Assembly: GCA_019119775.1 (NCBI GenBank)
Contig: DWWL01000049.1
Span: 1-64,000, forward strand
Direction of reading: 5' to 3'
Source: Candidatus Lachnoclostridium pullistercoris
Lineage (GTDB): Bacteria; Bacillota; Clostridia; Lachnospirales; Lachnospiraceae
DNA: 64,000 nt
Under the pieces are notes generated by a model. The model was not told where the DNA came from. It ran no database searches and was given only the letters and a program-made list of their open reading frames with translations. Position 1 is the stretch's first letter. Every line of letters starts with the position of its first letter. Below, piece after piece: positions 24,333-33,379 of the stretch. A program made the position numbers and the translations under genes.

Positions 24333-26945
24333 ATGGCAAAGGAAAAGACCGTACAGGTACCAGAAATCATCGACAATGTGGATGCTCTGGTTGCGAAGAT
24401 GAAGGCGATGAGAGAAGCCCAGAAAGTATTCGCAACTTATACCCAGGAGCAGGTAGACAAGATCTTTTATGAGGCAGCAAAGGCAGCGAACCAGCAGAGA
24501 ATCCCGTTGGCAAAGATGGCGGTCGAGGAGACCGGCATGGGCGTTGTGGAAGACAAGATCATCAAGAACCACTATGCAGCAGAGTACATTTACAACGCTT
24601 ACAAGAATGTGAAGACCTGCGGAGTGATCGAGGAGGACAAGGCGTTCGGAATCAAGAAGATCGCTGAGCCTCTGGGACTGATCGCTGCGGTTATTCCCAC
24701 CACGAACCCGACTTCTACTGCGATCTTTAAATGTCTGATCGCGTTAAAGACCAGAAACGCCATCATCATCTCCCCCCATCCCCGTGCAAAGAAGTGCACC
24801 ATCGCGGCGGCGAAGGTTGTGCTGGACGCGGCTGTGAAGGCAGGAGCTCCCGAGGGCATCATCGGATGGATCGACGTTCCCAGCCTGGATCTGACCAACG
24901 AGGTTATGAGAAGCTCTGACACGATCCTGGCAACCGGCGGCCCCGGCATGGTAAGAAGTGCTTACTCTTCCGGAAAACCGGCTCTGGGCGTAGGCGCCGG
25001 CAACACCCCGGTGATCATCGATGACACGGCAGATGTGAGACTGGCTGTAAACTCCATCATCCACTCCAAGACTTTCGACAACGGCATGATCTGTGCTTCC
25101 GAGCAGTCTGTGACCGTTCTGGAGCCGGTGTACGACGCGGTGAAGAAAGAGTTCCAGGCCAGAGGCTGCTACTTCTTAAAGCCGGATGAGCTGGACAAAG
25201 TGAGAAAGACTATTATCATCAACGGCGCTGTAAACGCCAAGATCGTAGGCCAGCCGGCAGCAAAGATCGCCGCTATGGCAGGCGTGACCGTTCCGGAGAC
25301 CACAAAGATCCTGATCGGCGAGGTAGAGTCTGTAGACATTTCCGAGGAGTTCGCTCATGAGAAGCTGAGCCCGGTTCTGGCAATGTACAAGGCAAAGACC
25401 TTCGACGAGGCTCTTGAGAAAGCTGAGAGACTGGTAGCTGACGGCGGTTACGGACATACGTCTTCCTTATATATCAACGTAAACGAGAAAGAGAAAATGG
25501 CTAAGCATGCGGCTGCCATGAAGACCTGCCGTATTCTGATCAATACTCCTTCTTCCCAGGGCGGTATCGGAGATCTGTACAACTTCAAGCTCACTCCGTC
25601 TCTTACCCTTGGATGCGGTTCCTGGGGCGGCAACTCCGTTTCCGAGAACGTGGGCATCAAGCATTTGCTGAACATCAAGACAGTTGCGGAGAGGAGAGAG
25701 AATATGCTGTGGTTCAGAACACCTCAGAAGGTATACTTCAAGAAAGGCTGCATGCCGGTAGCGCTCAACGAGCTGAGAGACGTGCTGGGCAAGAAGAGAG
25801 CATTCCTGGTAACAGACAGCTTCTTATATATGAATGGATATACCAAGCCGATCACTGACAAGTTAGACGAGCTGGGAATCGTTTACACCACCTTCTCCGA
25901 TGTTCAGCCTGACCCGACCCTGGCAAACGCACAGGCCGGCGCAAAGGCTATGGACGCTTTCAAGCCGGATGTGATCATCGCTTTAGGCGGCGGTTCCGCT
26001 ATGGACGCGGCAAAGATCATGTGGGTAATGTATGAGCATCCGGAAGTGGATTTCCAGGATATGGCAATGCGCTTCATGGATATCCGGAAGCGTGTATACA
26101 CCTTCCCGAAGATGGGTGAGAAGGCTTACTTCGTAGCAATCCCCACCTCCTCCGGTACCGGTTCTGAGGTAACTCCTTTCGCCGTTATCACCGATCAGGA
26201 AAGCGGAGTGAAGTACCCGCTGGCTGACTACGAGCTTCTTCCCAACATGGCAATCGTGGACACCGACAACATGATGAGCCAGCCCAAGGGCCTGACCAGC
26301 GCATCCGGTGTGGACGTTCTGACCCACGCTCTGGAGGCATATGCGTCCATTATGGCAACGGATTACACCGACGGCCTTGCGTTAAAGGCAATGAAGAACG
26401 TGTTTGACTACCTGCCCACCGCTTACAATGACGGCAGCAATGTGGAAGCCCGCCAGAAGATGGCAGACGCATCCTGTATGGCTGGTATGGCATTTGCCAA
26501 CGCTTTCCTGGGACTGTGCCACTCCATGGCTCACAAGCTGGGCGCTTACCATCACCTGCCCCACGGCGTTGCCAACGCCCTGTTAATCTCCATGATCGTG
26601 GAGTACAACTCCGCGGATGTTCCCACCAAGATGGGTACCTTCCCGCAGTATGAGTATCCCCATGCAAAGGCAAGATACGCAGAGTGCGCACGTTTCTGCG
26701 GCATTCAGGCCAAGGATGACGACGAGGCTGTGAAGAAGCTGATCGAGAAGATCGAGGACTTAAAGAAGGCAGTCGGCATTAAAGCCACCATTAAGGATTA
26801 CGGTGTGGATGAGAAGTATTTCCTGGATACCCTGGATGAGATGGTTGAGAACGCATTTGACGATCAGTGTACCGGCGCCAACCCCAGATATCCGTTGATG
26901 AGTGAGATCAAGGAGATGTACCTGAGAGCTTACTACGGCAAATAA
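24333..26945 (+). CDS. adhE: Bifunctional acetaldehyde-CoA/alcohol dehydrogenase
   Basis: The 870-aa fermentation enzyme converts acetyl-CoA to ethanol and assembles into cytoplasmic spirosomes. The N-terminal aldehyde dehydrogenase half has the nucleotide-binding region GVGAGNTPVIID and catalytic Cys in FDNGMICASEQS. The C-terminal iron-dependent alcohol dehydrogenase half has GGGSAMDAAK, PTSSGTGSEVTPF and the iron ligands around HSMAHKLGAYHHLPHG. Length is normal. AGGAGGATGAATC precedes the ATG. Two promoters and Rex-like boxes indicate redox control. Confidence 0.98.
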   Translation: MAKEKTVQVPEIIDNVDALVAKMKAMREAQKVFATYTQEQVDKIFYEAAKAANQQRIPLAKMAVEETGMGVVEDKIIKNHYAAEYIYNAYKNVKTCGVIEEDKAFGIKKIAEPLGLIAAVIPTTNPTSTAIFKCLIALKTRNAIIISPHPRAKKCTIAAAKVVLDAAVKAGAPEGIIGWIDVPSLDLTNEVMRSSDTILATGGPGMVRSAYSSGKPALGVGAGNTPVIIDDTADVRLAVNSIIHSKTFDNGMICASEQSVTVLEPVYDAVKKEFQARGCYFLKPDELDKVRKTIIINGAVNAKIVGQPAAKIAAMAGVTVPETTKILIGEVESVDISEEFAHEKLSPVLAMYKAKTFDEALEKAERLVADGGYGHTSSLYINVNEKEKMAKHAAAMKTCRILINTPSSQGGIGDLYNFKLTPSLTLGCGSWGGNSVSENVGIKHLLNIKTVAERRENMLWFRTPQKVYFKKGCMPVALNELRDVLGKKRAFLVTDSFLYMNGYTKPITDKLDELGIVYTTFSDVQPDPTLANAQAGAKAMDAFKPDVIIALGGGSAMDAAKIMWVMYEHPEVDFQDMAMRFMDIRKRVYTFPKMGEKAYFVAIPTSSGTGSEVTPFAVITDQESGVKYPLADYELLPNMAIVDTDNMMSQPKGLTSASGVDVLTHALEAYASIMATDYTDGLALKAMKNVFDYLPTAYNDGSNVEARQKMADASCMAGMAFANAFLGLCHSMAHKLGAYHHLPHGVANALLISMIVEYNSADVPTKMGTFPQYEYPHAKARYAECARFCGIQAKDDDEAVKKLIEKIEDLKKAVGIKATIKDYGVDEKYFLDTLDEMVENAFDDQCTGANPRYPLMSEIKEMYLRAYYGK

Positions 26946-26973
26946 ATAAGGGAGAAGGAAAGGAGAACGCAAT

Positions 26974-27726
26974 ATGAAAACAGATAACGTATTGGCAACC
27001 CGCCCCCACAAAGTGATCTACCGGGACGGAGACAAGGTCTGGAAGGTATTTGACGCAAACTATCCGAAGACGGATGTACTGAATGAGGCTTTAAACCAGG
27101 CGAGAGTGGAGGAAACGGGACTTCCCATTCCGAGAGTGCACGGAGTAACGGTAAACGAAGAAGGAAAATGGGCGATCATCTCTGACTATATCGAGGGCGA
27201 GACTCTGGCGGAGAAGATGGCAAAGGATCCGGAGAACGTGGAGAAGTACATGAAGCAGTTTGTGGAGATCCAGCTGGAGATCCATGACAAGACGGCTCCG
27301 CTGCTCAACAAGATGAAAGACAAGATGAGCGTGCGCATCAACAGCTTAAAGGCAGTGAACGCTACCACCCGCTACGAGCTGAGCACCCGTCTGGAGAGCA
27401 TGCCCAAGCACAAGAAAGTGCTTCACGGAGACTACAACCCCACCAACGTGGTGATCGATAAGGACGGAAAATACTACATCCTTGACTGGTCCCATGCGAC
27501 CCAGGGCAACGCCTCCTCAGACGCCGCCACCACCTACCTGCTTCTGACCCTTCAGGATCCGAAGCTGGCGGAGATGTACATGAACATGTTCTGCGACATG
27601 AGCGATACTGCAAAGCAGTACGTGCAGAGATGGCTTCCCATCGTGGCTGCTTCCCGCCTGACGAAGGCAATTCCGGAAGAGAAAGAGCTTCTGGAGAAGT
27701 GGCTGGATGTTGTAGAGTACGAATAA
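26974..27726 (+). CDS. APH-family phosphotransferase (kinase-like)
   Basis: The 250-aa protein has the aminoglycoside phosphotransferase/choline kinase fold. The catalytic loop is VLHGDYNPTNVVID (HGD-x4-N) and the metal-binding Asp is in YILDWSHA. A compact N-lobe carries VWKVFDANYPKTD. This group of small bacterial kinases is widespread in Lachnospiraceae; resistance is not implied and the substrate is unknown. It starts 28 nt after adhE with GGAAAGGAGAA, so it is probably co-transcribed with it. That position is not explained by any pathway I know. Confidence 0.82.
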   Translation: MKTDNVLATRPHKVIYRDGDKVWKVFDANYPKTDVLNEALNQARVEETGLPIPRVHGVTVNEEGKWAIISDYIEGETLAEKMAKDPENVEKYMKQFVEIQLEIHDKTAPLLNKMKDKMSVRINSLKAVNATTRYELSTRLESMPKHKKVLHGDYNPTNVVIDKDGKYYILDWSHATQGNASSDAATTYLLLTLQDPKLAEMYMNMFCDMSDTAKQYVQRWLPIVAASRLTKAIPEEKELLEKWLDVVEYE

Positions 27727-27750
27727 AGAAACAGAATATGAATATACGAA

Positions 27751-27780
27751 AACAGGTCCTCTGTCCGAGGACCTGTTTTT
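27751..27780 (+). terminator. Intrinsic terminator after the adhE-APH operon
   Basis: AACAGGTCCTC and GAGGACCTGTT form a perfect 11-bp stem with loop TGTCC, ending in TTT. It is symmetric enough to also serve the convergent HTH gene. Confidence 0.88.
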
Positions 27781-27781
27781 G

Positions 27782-28108
27782 TCATATGGACAAATGCTTT
27801 TTCAAAGCATGGATCGTATCCAGAAGGAAACGCTGTTCATTTTCGCTTAGATTCTCAACGGCCCGGCAAAGTTCCTGAAAGGCTTCTGTCTGGGGCTGTT
27901 TTGGTGTGAAGGTATCTTTTCCCACAAGAGTGTCCAGAGAAACATCGAGGGCATCGGCGATCAGTATGGCATTGCCTATTGTGGGACTCTTTTTTCCATT
28001 GATGTAGTCGGACATAAGGGAAGTCTGGATTCCTGTCATCCTACATAAGTCGGCCTGCCTTAATTTTTTTTCATTCAGCAATTTTTTTAAAATTTCCTGA
28101 AAGTTCAT
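27782..28108 (-). CDS. XRE-family transcriptional regulator
   Basis: The 108-aa protein has an N-terminal lambda-repressor-like HTH (KKLRQADLCRMTGIQTSLMSDYINGKKSPTIGNAILIADALDVSLDTLVG) and a short helical C-terminal tail, possibly for dimerisation. It is divergent from a second HTH protein and the permease/lyase operon. It is the likely repressor of that block and of itself. The region is visibly more AT-rich than the flanks. Confidence 0.9.
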   Translation of the reverse strand: MNFQEILKKLLNEKKLRQADLCRMTGIQTSLMSDYINGKKSPTIGNAILIADALDVSLDTLVGKDTFTPKQPQTEAFQELCRAVENLSENEQRFLLDTIHALKKHLSI

Positions 28109-28124
28109 AATATCCCCCTATTAA

Positions 28125-28153
28125 ATATTAACATTTGTGAGTATTATCGTCAA
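28125..28153 (-). promoter_or_regulatory. Promoter of the XRE regulator gene
   Basis: Minus strand: TTGACG, 17-nt spacer, TAATAT. The spacer contains CTCACAAA, which is repeated in inverted form at 28201. Confidence 0.65.
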
Positions 28154-28208
28154 TATTTTATTGACAAAATCACTAAAGTGAATATAATATATAATATAAG
28201 CTCACAAA
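28134..28208. promoter_or_regulatory. Operator-like inverted repeats between divergent HTH genes
   Basis: TTTGTGAG (28134-28141) and CTCACAAA (28201-28208) form a perfect inverted pair, one in the minus promoter spacer and one just after the plus promoter. Between them TCACT-AA-AGTGA (28170-28181) lies inside the plus promoter spacer. These are likely binding sites for the flanking XRE protein. Confidence 0.5.
28161..28188 (+). promoter_or_regulatory. Promoter of the small HTH gene
   Basis: TTGACA, 16-nt spacer, TATAAT, located 45 nt before ATG 28233. Confidence 0.75.
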
Positions 28209-28232
28209 AGATAGTAAAAAGGGGAGATGAGT

Positions 28233-28583
28233 ATGAAATACCCGAAAATATGGTCTGAAATGAAAGCGGCGGGGATTTCTTTGCCGGCTATGTCTTCCAG
28301 TTTAGGGATTCAAAACGAAATTTTTCGGGATAAGCTGCTTGGAAGAAAAGAATTTACCCTGGCGGAAGTGGAACAGATTGGGGATATTTTAAAATGTTCG
28401 CTGGACTATCTGGTGGATCATGAACGGAAAACAGAAAGTATTCTGAAGATGGGATGTGGACTTGAGAACAAAATCAAAGAAATGGAAAATGTCCGATATA
28501 AGCGTAAAGTTTATATAAAAATCAGGAAAAGGGGGAGATGGATTAAGTACAATATCGTAGATACGGGAAAAGAAAGAAGATGA
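28233..28583 (+). CDS. Small HTH-like (XRE-related) protein
   Basis: The 116-aa protein has a partly degenerate Cro/CI-like helix-turn-helix (ISLPAMSSSLGIQNEIFRDKLLGRKEFTLAEVEQIGDILKCSLDYLVD) and a very basic tail (YKRKVYIKIRKRGRWIKY). AAGGGGAG is placed for ATG 28233 rather than 28227. It is divergent from the XRE gene and followed by a terminator. No function is assigned. It may act as a co-regulator or antagonist of the neighbour. Confidence 0.7.
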   Translation: MKYPKIWSEMKAAGISLPAMSSSLGIQNEIFRDKLLGRKEFTLAEVEQIGDILKCSLDYLVDHERKTESILKMGCGLENKIKEMENVRYKRKVYIKIRKRGRWIKYNIVDTGKERR

Positions 28584-28605
28584 AGAATAAACAGGAAAAG
28601 GGGGT

Positions 28606-28633
28606 GCTGCTGAAAAATCAGCGGAATTTTTTT
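28606..28633 (+). terminator. Intrinsic terminator after the small HTH gene
   Basis: CTGCTGA-aaaa-TCAGCGG is a 7-bp stem with one G-T pair, followed by AA and seven T. It lies inside the ORF-track entry 28580-28786, which argues against that ORF being a gene. Confidence 0.8.
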
Positions 28634-28796
28634 ACATCAATAGTTAAGCTGATTAATTATAATGCAGGTGTATATTGTAGCAGCTTTTCAATAAGAAAAA
28701 TACGCACTGGCTTTATCTCTGGGGGTTGGATGATAGAGCTGGAAAAAGAAAAGCTGCCGTCATTTCGAGAGATCGGAATTATTTGAGGAGGTATTT

Positions 28797-30152
28797 ATGG
28801 AGCAGACAAATACAGCAAAACAAAGTTCAACAAAACAACTGAAGCAGGTTCTGGGGTTTGGGGATCTGATGGGCGCGGCAGTGGGACAGATTATTGGTGC
28901 AGGAATTATGACTCTTCTGGGGTCTGCCATAGCCATGACCGGACGGTCAGTTCCTCTCGCATTTTTGATTGCCGCGGGTATCACAGTATTTCAGTATCTT
29001 CCGCTGATTTTGATCAGCGGCACGGTCCGGCTCAGAGGCGGAAATTATACTATGGTGGCGATGCTTGCAGGCAAACGTTTTGCCGGTGCTTACAGTATTA
29101 TTTTTGTATTCAGCAATCTGAGCCTGTCCATGTACGCATTGTCGTTTTCTGATTATTTTCTGTCTCTGTTTGGCTGGAGCGGAGGATATAATCAGCAGAT
29201 CGTGGCGTTTGTAGTACTGACGCTGTTTTTTGTGCTGAATTGTATGGGGATTGATAAATTTGCAAAAGTGCAGAACATTATCGTTGTCCTGCTGGTAGTT
29301 GCCCTGGGAGCCTTTGCCGTATTCGGCATCGGAGAGATCAAGCCGGGATATATGGATCCGGATTCCTGGATGACAGGCGGAGTGACAGGGCTTTTGCAGG
29401 CGGGAGGTCTTCTCACCTTTGCAGTAGGAGGCGGCAGCTGTGTGGTAAATCTTTCGGGAGAGGCGAAGCATCCTACAAGGGATATTCCGATCGTTATGAT
29501 CGTATCAACACTCTGTGTGGCAGTTCTGTATGGTTTTATATCCGTGATCGCGGCCGGAGTATTCCCGGTGGAACAGGTGGCTGGAGAAAACCTTTCTCTG
29601 GTGGCAAAAGAAATTCTCTCAGCACCTCTGTATATTTTCTTTATGGTATGCGGTGCAGGATTTGCTTTAATATCCACTCTGAACTCGCAGTTTGCGTGGG
29701 CACCGAAGCCTACCATGCAGGCGTGTGACGATGGGTGGCTGCCGGCCGGATTGGCTAAGCTGTCCAAATGGAATACACCCATTATTATTTTGACGATTCT
29801 GTATGTGCTGGGATCTGTGTGTATTCTTACGGGGCTGAGCGTATCTGTTCTGGGCAACATGAGTCTGGTGGCGAGCGGTGTTCTGACCCTGATGATTAAT
29901 GCGAAAGTTTACAAACTTCCGGAGGTAGTGCCGGATGAATGGGCCGTCTCGAAATTCAGAGTGGGAAAAGGCGCCCTCCGTCTGGTGACGGTTTTGGGGT
30001 CAGCAGCTTCGCTGCTTTCTGTTTATCTGAATGCGACAACGCTTTCCACAGGACTTTTGCTGCTGAACGTGGTGGTAATCGCGGCGGCATTCATTTTTGC
30101 GGCCCTGCGCGGGAAACAGGCGCATGTTGAAATCAGTTATGAGAAGGCATAA
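28797..30152 (+). CDS. APC superfamily amino-acid permease
   Basis: The 451-aa membrane protein has 11-12 TM segments. The unwound TM1 motif is DLMGAAVGQIIGAGIMTLLG, and the helix-6 region is FAVGGGSCVVNLSGEAKHPTRDIP, both typical of the APC fold. It would import an amino acid or exchange it. Linkage with a MalY-type lyase suggests a sulfur amino acid, which is inference. GAGGAGGTATTT precedes the start. Codon use is more AT-rich than in the flanking operons. Confidence 0.88.
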   Translation: MEQTNTAKQSSTKQLKQVLGFGDLMGAAVGQIIGAGIMTLLGSAIAMTGRSVPLAFLIAAGITVFQYLPLILISGTVRLRGGNYTMVAMLAGKRFAGAYSIIFVFSNLSLSMYALSFSDYFLSLFGWSGGYNQQIVAFVVLTLFFVLNCMGIDKFAKVQNIIVVLLVVALGAFAVFGIGEIKPGYMDPDSWMTGGVTGLLQAGGLLTFAVGGGSCVVNLSGEAKHPTRDIPIVMIVSTLCVAVLYGFISVIAAGVFPVEQVAGENLSLVAKEILSAPLYIFFMVCGAGFALISTLNSQFAWAPKPTMQACDDGWLPAGLAKLSKWNTPIIILTILYVLGSVCILTGLSVSVLGNMSLVASGVLTLMINAKVYKLPEVVPDEWAVSKFRVGKGALRLVTVLGSAASLLSVYLNATTLSTGLLLLNVVVIAAAFIFAALRGKQAHVEISYEKA

Positions 30153-30166
30153 AGTGAGGCAGGCGG

Positions 30167-31396
30167 ATGTTATCCATGGAAATCATTAAGCTGGCAGTTG
30201 TTTTTGCTATTATTATTGCCGTAATGTGGATGAAGAAGCCCATGTGGGCCGCTGTAGTGGCAGCTTCGGTCGGAGCAGTGATCCTTTACGGGCTGAGTCC
30301 TGAGCGGACTGCTGGAGCGGTCTGGACGGGAGCTACCAGCTGGGCTACGTTAGAAACTCTGCTTGTGTTCTATTCGATTACATTTCTTCAGAGAATGATG
30401 GAGAAGAGAAAGAATCTCAGCAATGCCCAGACGGCTCTCAATGGAATCTTTAACAATAATCGGGTAAACGCGTCCATTGTGCCCTTTCTTTTGGGAATGC
30501 TGCCGGCTGCCAGTACGGTTCTGATCTGCGGCCCTATCGTGCGGGCCAGTGTGAAAGATTCCCTGAATACGGAAGAAAAAGCATGCGTTACTTCCTATTA
30601 TCGGCATATTTCGGAGAGCTTTCTCCCTACCTATACCAGTATATTCATTGCTATCACCATCACCGGCGGAAGGGTGAATGCGGCACAGTTTCTCGCTGCC
30701 ATGGCGCCGATGGTCATATCTCTTATGGGGATCGGGTGGCTGGTCTATCTGAGAAAAGTGCCGAAGGATACTGGGATGGTGCCGGATCATCCGAAGAGCT
30801 ATTACTGGAAATTGCTGGCGCAGAGCGTGTGGGCAATCGGGCTGACAATCCTGCTGATTCTTTTTGCGGGATTGCCGGTGTGGGGAGCGGTATGGATCTG
30901 TATTGCCATTAATGTGTTTGTGAATCACTTTACGGCCGGAGAATTAATTCCTTTTTTGCGGACAGCTTTTGAAGGGCGTTTGCTTTTGTCCACCTGGCTG
31001 ATCATGATATTTAAGGAGATCCTGACGGAAACAGGGGTGATTTCCGCTCTGCCCCAGATGTTTGCAGCTTTGGCGATTCCGGAATTTTTGATTTTTACTT
31101 TGATCTTTCTGTTTGGGACGATTGTGGCAGGGACACAGGCGATGATTGTTTTGTGCATGCCGATGGCCATGGAGGCTGTGGCGCCCGGCCATACGGGCCT
31201 TGCACTGTTCGTGCTGCTGATGTGCGTAACCTATGCGGCAATGCAGCTGTCTCCTACGCATATCTGCCTGATCATGTGTGCGGAAGATTATAAGGTATCT
31301 TTAGGAGCCATGATAAAAAAGACGGTTCCTCTGGTGGGGATATTTATTGCAGTGGCAATAGTTTATTACGGCCTGCTCAGTCTGGCAGGTTTTTAA
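30167..31396 (+). CDS. DUF401 family membrane protein
   Basis: The 409-aa polytopic protein has about ten TM segments and resembles the DUF401 family, which sits near the ion-transporter/anion permease group. Conserved stretches include FLLGMLPAASTVLICGPIV and LLMCVTYAAMQLSPTHICL. It is probably a transporter; the substrate is unknown. It starts 14 nt after the APC permease and ends 26 nt before the PLP lyase, so these three form one operon. Confidence 0.8.
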   Translation: MLSMEIIKLAVVFAIIIAVMWMKKPMWAAVVAASVGAVILYGLSPERTAGAVWTGATSWATLETLLVFYSITFLQRMMEKRKNLSNAQTALNGIFNNNRVNASIVPFLLGMLPAASTVLICGPIVRASVKDSLNTEEKACVTSYYRHISESFLPTYTSIFIAITITGGRVNAAQFLAAMAPMVISLMGIGWLVYLRKVPKDTGMVPDHPKSYYWKLLAQSVWAIGLTILLILFAGLPVWGAVWICIAINVFVNHFTAGELIPFLRTAFEGRLLLSTWLIMIFKEILTETGVISALPQMFAALAIPEFLIFTLIFLFGTIVAGTQAMIVLCMPMAMEAVAPGHTGLALFVLLMCVTYAAMQLSPTHICLIMCAEDYKVSLGAMIKKTVPLVGIFIAVAIVYYGLLSLAGF

Positions 31397-31422
31397 CACA
31401 AATGAAAGGAAGGTATTAGTTT

Positions 31423-32646
31423 ATGAAGTACGATTTCACGTCAATTATGGATCGAAGAGGAAAAGATGCCATCGCAGTGGATGGTCTGGGATGCAACCCC
31501 GGTTTTGCTCCGGATAAGCCGGAGGAGGGATTTGATATTATTCCCATGTGGGTGGCTGATATGAATTTTCCTACGGTACCCACGATACCGGAGGCCATTA
31601 TAGAGCGGACCAAGCATCCGGCATACGGCTATTTTTCACCGCGGAAAGAGTACTTTGATTCTATTATCCGGTGGCATGAAACCAGAAACGGAGTGACTGG
31701 ACTTACGAGAGAATGTATTGGCTATGAGAACGGCGTTCTGGGCGGTGTGATCAGCGCCATGGGTGTGCTCTGTTCTAAAGGCGGCAGCGTGCTGATCCAC
31801 AGACCCACTTATATCGGATTTACCAACTGCCTGAAGAACAACGGATATGACATTGTACATACAGATCTGGTAAAAGATAAAGATGGTGTGTGGAGAATGG
31901 ATTATGAAGACATGGAAAAGAAGATCGTGGAGCATAAGATCCATGCGGCAATCTTTTGTTCACCTCATAATCCATGCGGCCGTGTGTGGGAGAGATGGGA
32001 AATTGAAAAGGCCATGGAAGTTTATAAGAAACATGACGTGATAGTGATTTCTGACGAAATCTGGTCAGACATCATCACTGCAGGGCACAAGCACATTCCT
32101 ACTCAGAGCGTTTCAGAAGACGCCAGGATGCGCACCATCGCTCTGTATGCCCCGTCCAAAACTTTTAATCTGGCCGGTCTGATCGGAAGCTATCACATTA
32201 TTTACAACCCCTATCTCAGGGACCGGGTGGAAAAAGAATCATCCCTGCCCCATTATAATGATATGAATGTTCTTTCCATGCACGCGCTGATCGGTGCCTA
32301 CAAGCCGGAAGGGTATGAATGGGTGGACGAACTGTGCCAGGTTATTACGGGAAATATTGATTTTGCATGTCAATATATTAAAGAGCATTTCCCGGGAGTG
32401 GAGGTATCCCGGCCGGAAGGAACCTATATGCTGTTTTTGGACTGTACGGAATGGTGCAGGACACACGGAAAAACCATTGACTGGGTGGAGAAAGCAGGCT
32501 GGAATGTGGGAGTTGCCTGGCAGGATGGACGGATGTTCCACGGACCCTGCCACATCCGGATGAATCTGGCTCTCCCGCTGTCCAGAGTTCAGGAAGCGTT
32601 TGAACGTCTGGACCGGTATGTATTTAACAGGGAAGATGAAGAATAG
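31423..32646 (+). CDS. MalY/PatB family PLP-dependent cystathionine beta-lyase
   Basis: The 407-aa fold-type I PLP enzyme cleaves C-S bonds of cystathionine or cysteine to give pyruvate, ammonia and a thiol or H2S. The MWVADMNFPTVP N-terminus is characteristic of PatB/MalY. The PLP lysine lies in YAPSKTFNLAGLIGS, the cofactor-binding Asp in VISDEIWSDI, and the carboxylate-binding Arg in HIRMNLALP. Length is normal. It is the last gene of the permease/lyase operon. MalY-like enzymes can also have a regulatory side role. Confidence 0.92.
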   Translation: MKYDFTSIMDRRGKDAIAVDGLGCNPGFAPDKPEEGFDIIPMWVADMNFPTVPTIPEAIIERTKHPAYGYFSPRKEYFDSIIRWHETRNGVTGLTRECIGYENGVLGGVISAMGVLCSKGGSVLIHRPTYIGFTNCLKNNGYDIVHTDLVKDKDGVWRMDYEDMEKKIVEHKIHAAIFCSPHNPCGRVWERWEIEKAMEVYKKHDVIVISDEIWSDIITAGHKHIPTQSVSEDARMRTIALYAPSKTFNLAGLIGSYHIIYNPYLRDRVEKESSLPHYNDMNVLSMHALIGAYKPEGYEWVDELCQVITGNIDFACQYIKEHFPGVEVSRPEGTYMLFLDCTEWCRTHGKTIDWVEKAGWNVGVAWQDGRMFHGPCHIRMNLALPLSRVQEAFERLDRYVFNREDEE

Positions 32647-32659
32647 AAGATGGTAGAAA

Positions 32660-32699
32660 AGAGACTGTCCTGAATAATGTTTTTAGGACAGTCTCTTTG
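32660..32699 (+). terminator. Intrinsic terminator after the MalY-type lyase gene
   Basis: AGAGACTGTCCT and AGGACAGTCTCT form a perfect 12-bp stem around a 13-nt loop, followed by TTGT. Confidence 0.82.
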
Positions 32700-32809
32700 T
32701 ATCAATGAAATATTTCCTGCTTGAAATGGTTTCCCATGACTGGCGGCAATTAATTTATTTACATAAGTACAAATATTTTTCTCAAACAATGACTCGATGA
32801 TCGAGAGAA

Positions 32810-33379
32810 TCATTTTAATCTGTAATAGCAAATGTTCTTTCCGGCACCCTCTCGTTTCAATTCTCCGGCGGCCACCAATTTCCGCAGCGCCCCCTCAATG
32901 GAGCTGATACTGAGTGAAGGGCAGAGTTCCCGGATGTCCTGCTTCGTAAATCGGCCGATTTTTTCCATGGTAGCCCGGCACACGGTCTCCAATGCAGGGA
33001 GTTTAGTTTCCACCAGAGCAAAGCGATCTTCAAAGTCTTTGTAAGCAGAGAGAATGGTTCCCAGCAGATACTTGATAAATGGAACCACATCTTCAATACC
33101 TTCGTGCCACCCGATCTGCGTCTGGCCCAGGGCATCATAATAGAGGTCCTTGTTTTTGGTGATCTTGGCTTCCAGCGAGATATACTTACCCACATAAAAT
33201 CCGCTGCGGCAGAGCAGCAGCGCAGTCAGCAGACGGCTCATTCTGCCGTTGCCATCGCTGAAGGGGTGAATACAGAGAAAGTCGTGGATGAACACGGGGA
33301 TGACGAGCAGCGGTTCCACTTCCATGTTGCCGATCACCCGATTGTATTCCTCGCAGATCCTGTCCAGGGCCTCCGGCGT
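32810..33379 (-). pseudogene. Fic-domain protein, N-terminally truncated
   Basis: Fic proteins transfer AMP to target side chains. The remnant keeps the catalytic motif HPFSDGNGR and a C-terminal winged-helix-like tail (FTKQDIRELCPSLSISSIEGALRKLVAAGEL). The frame reads in from T-P-E-A-L-D-R-I-C-E-E-Y-N upstream of the GTG at 33337 called by the ORF track, with no ATG. The front part and any inhibitory helix are missing. The fragment starts exactly where the flavin reductase gene stops, indicating a deletion that fused the two loci. About 190 of a usual 350-plus residues remain. Confidence 0.75.

Noticed and set aside
26974-27726. Aminoglycoside resistance gene
   Set aside because: The kinase fold is shared with many metabolic kinases; sequence and operon context give no support for resistance.
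28580-28786. 68-aa plus-strand ORF after the small HTH gene
   Set aside because: No ribosome site, no recognisable pattern, and it contains the hairpin and seven-T tract of a good terminator.
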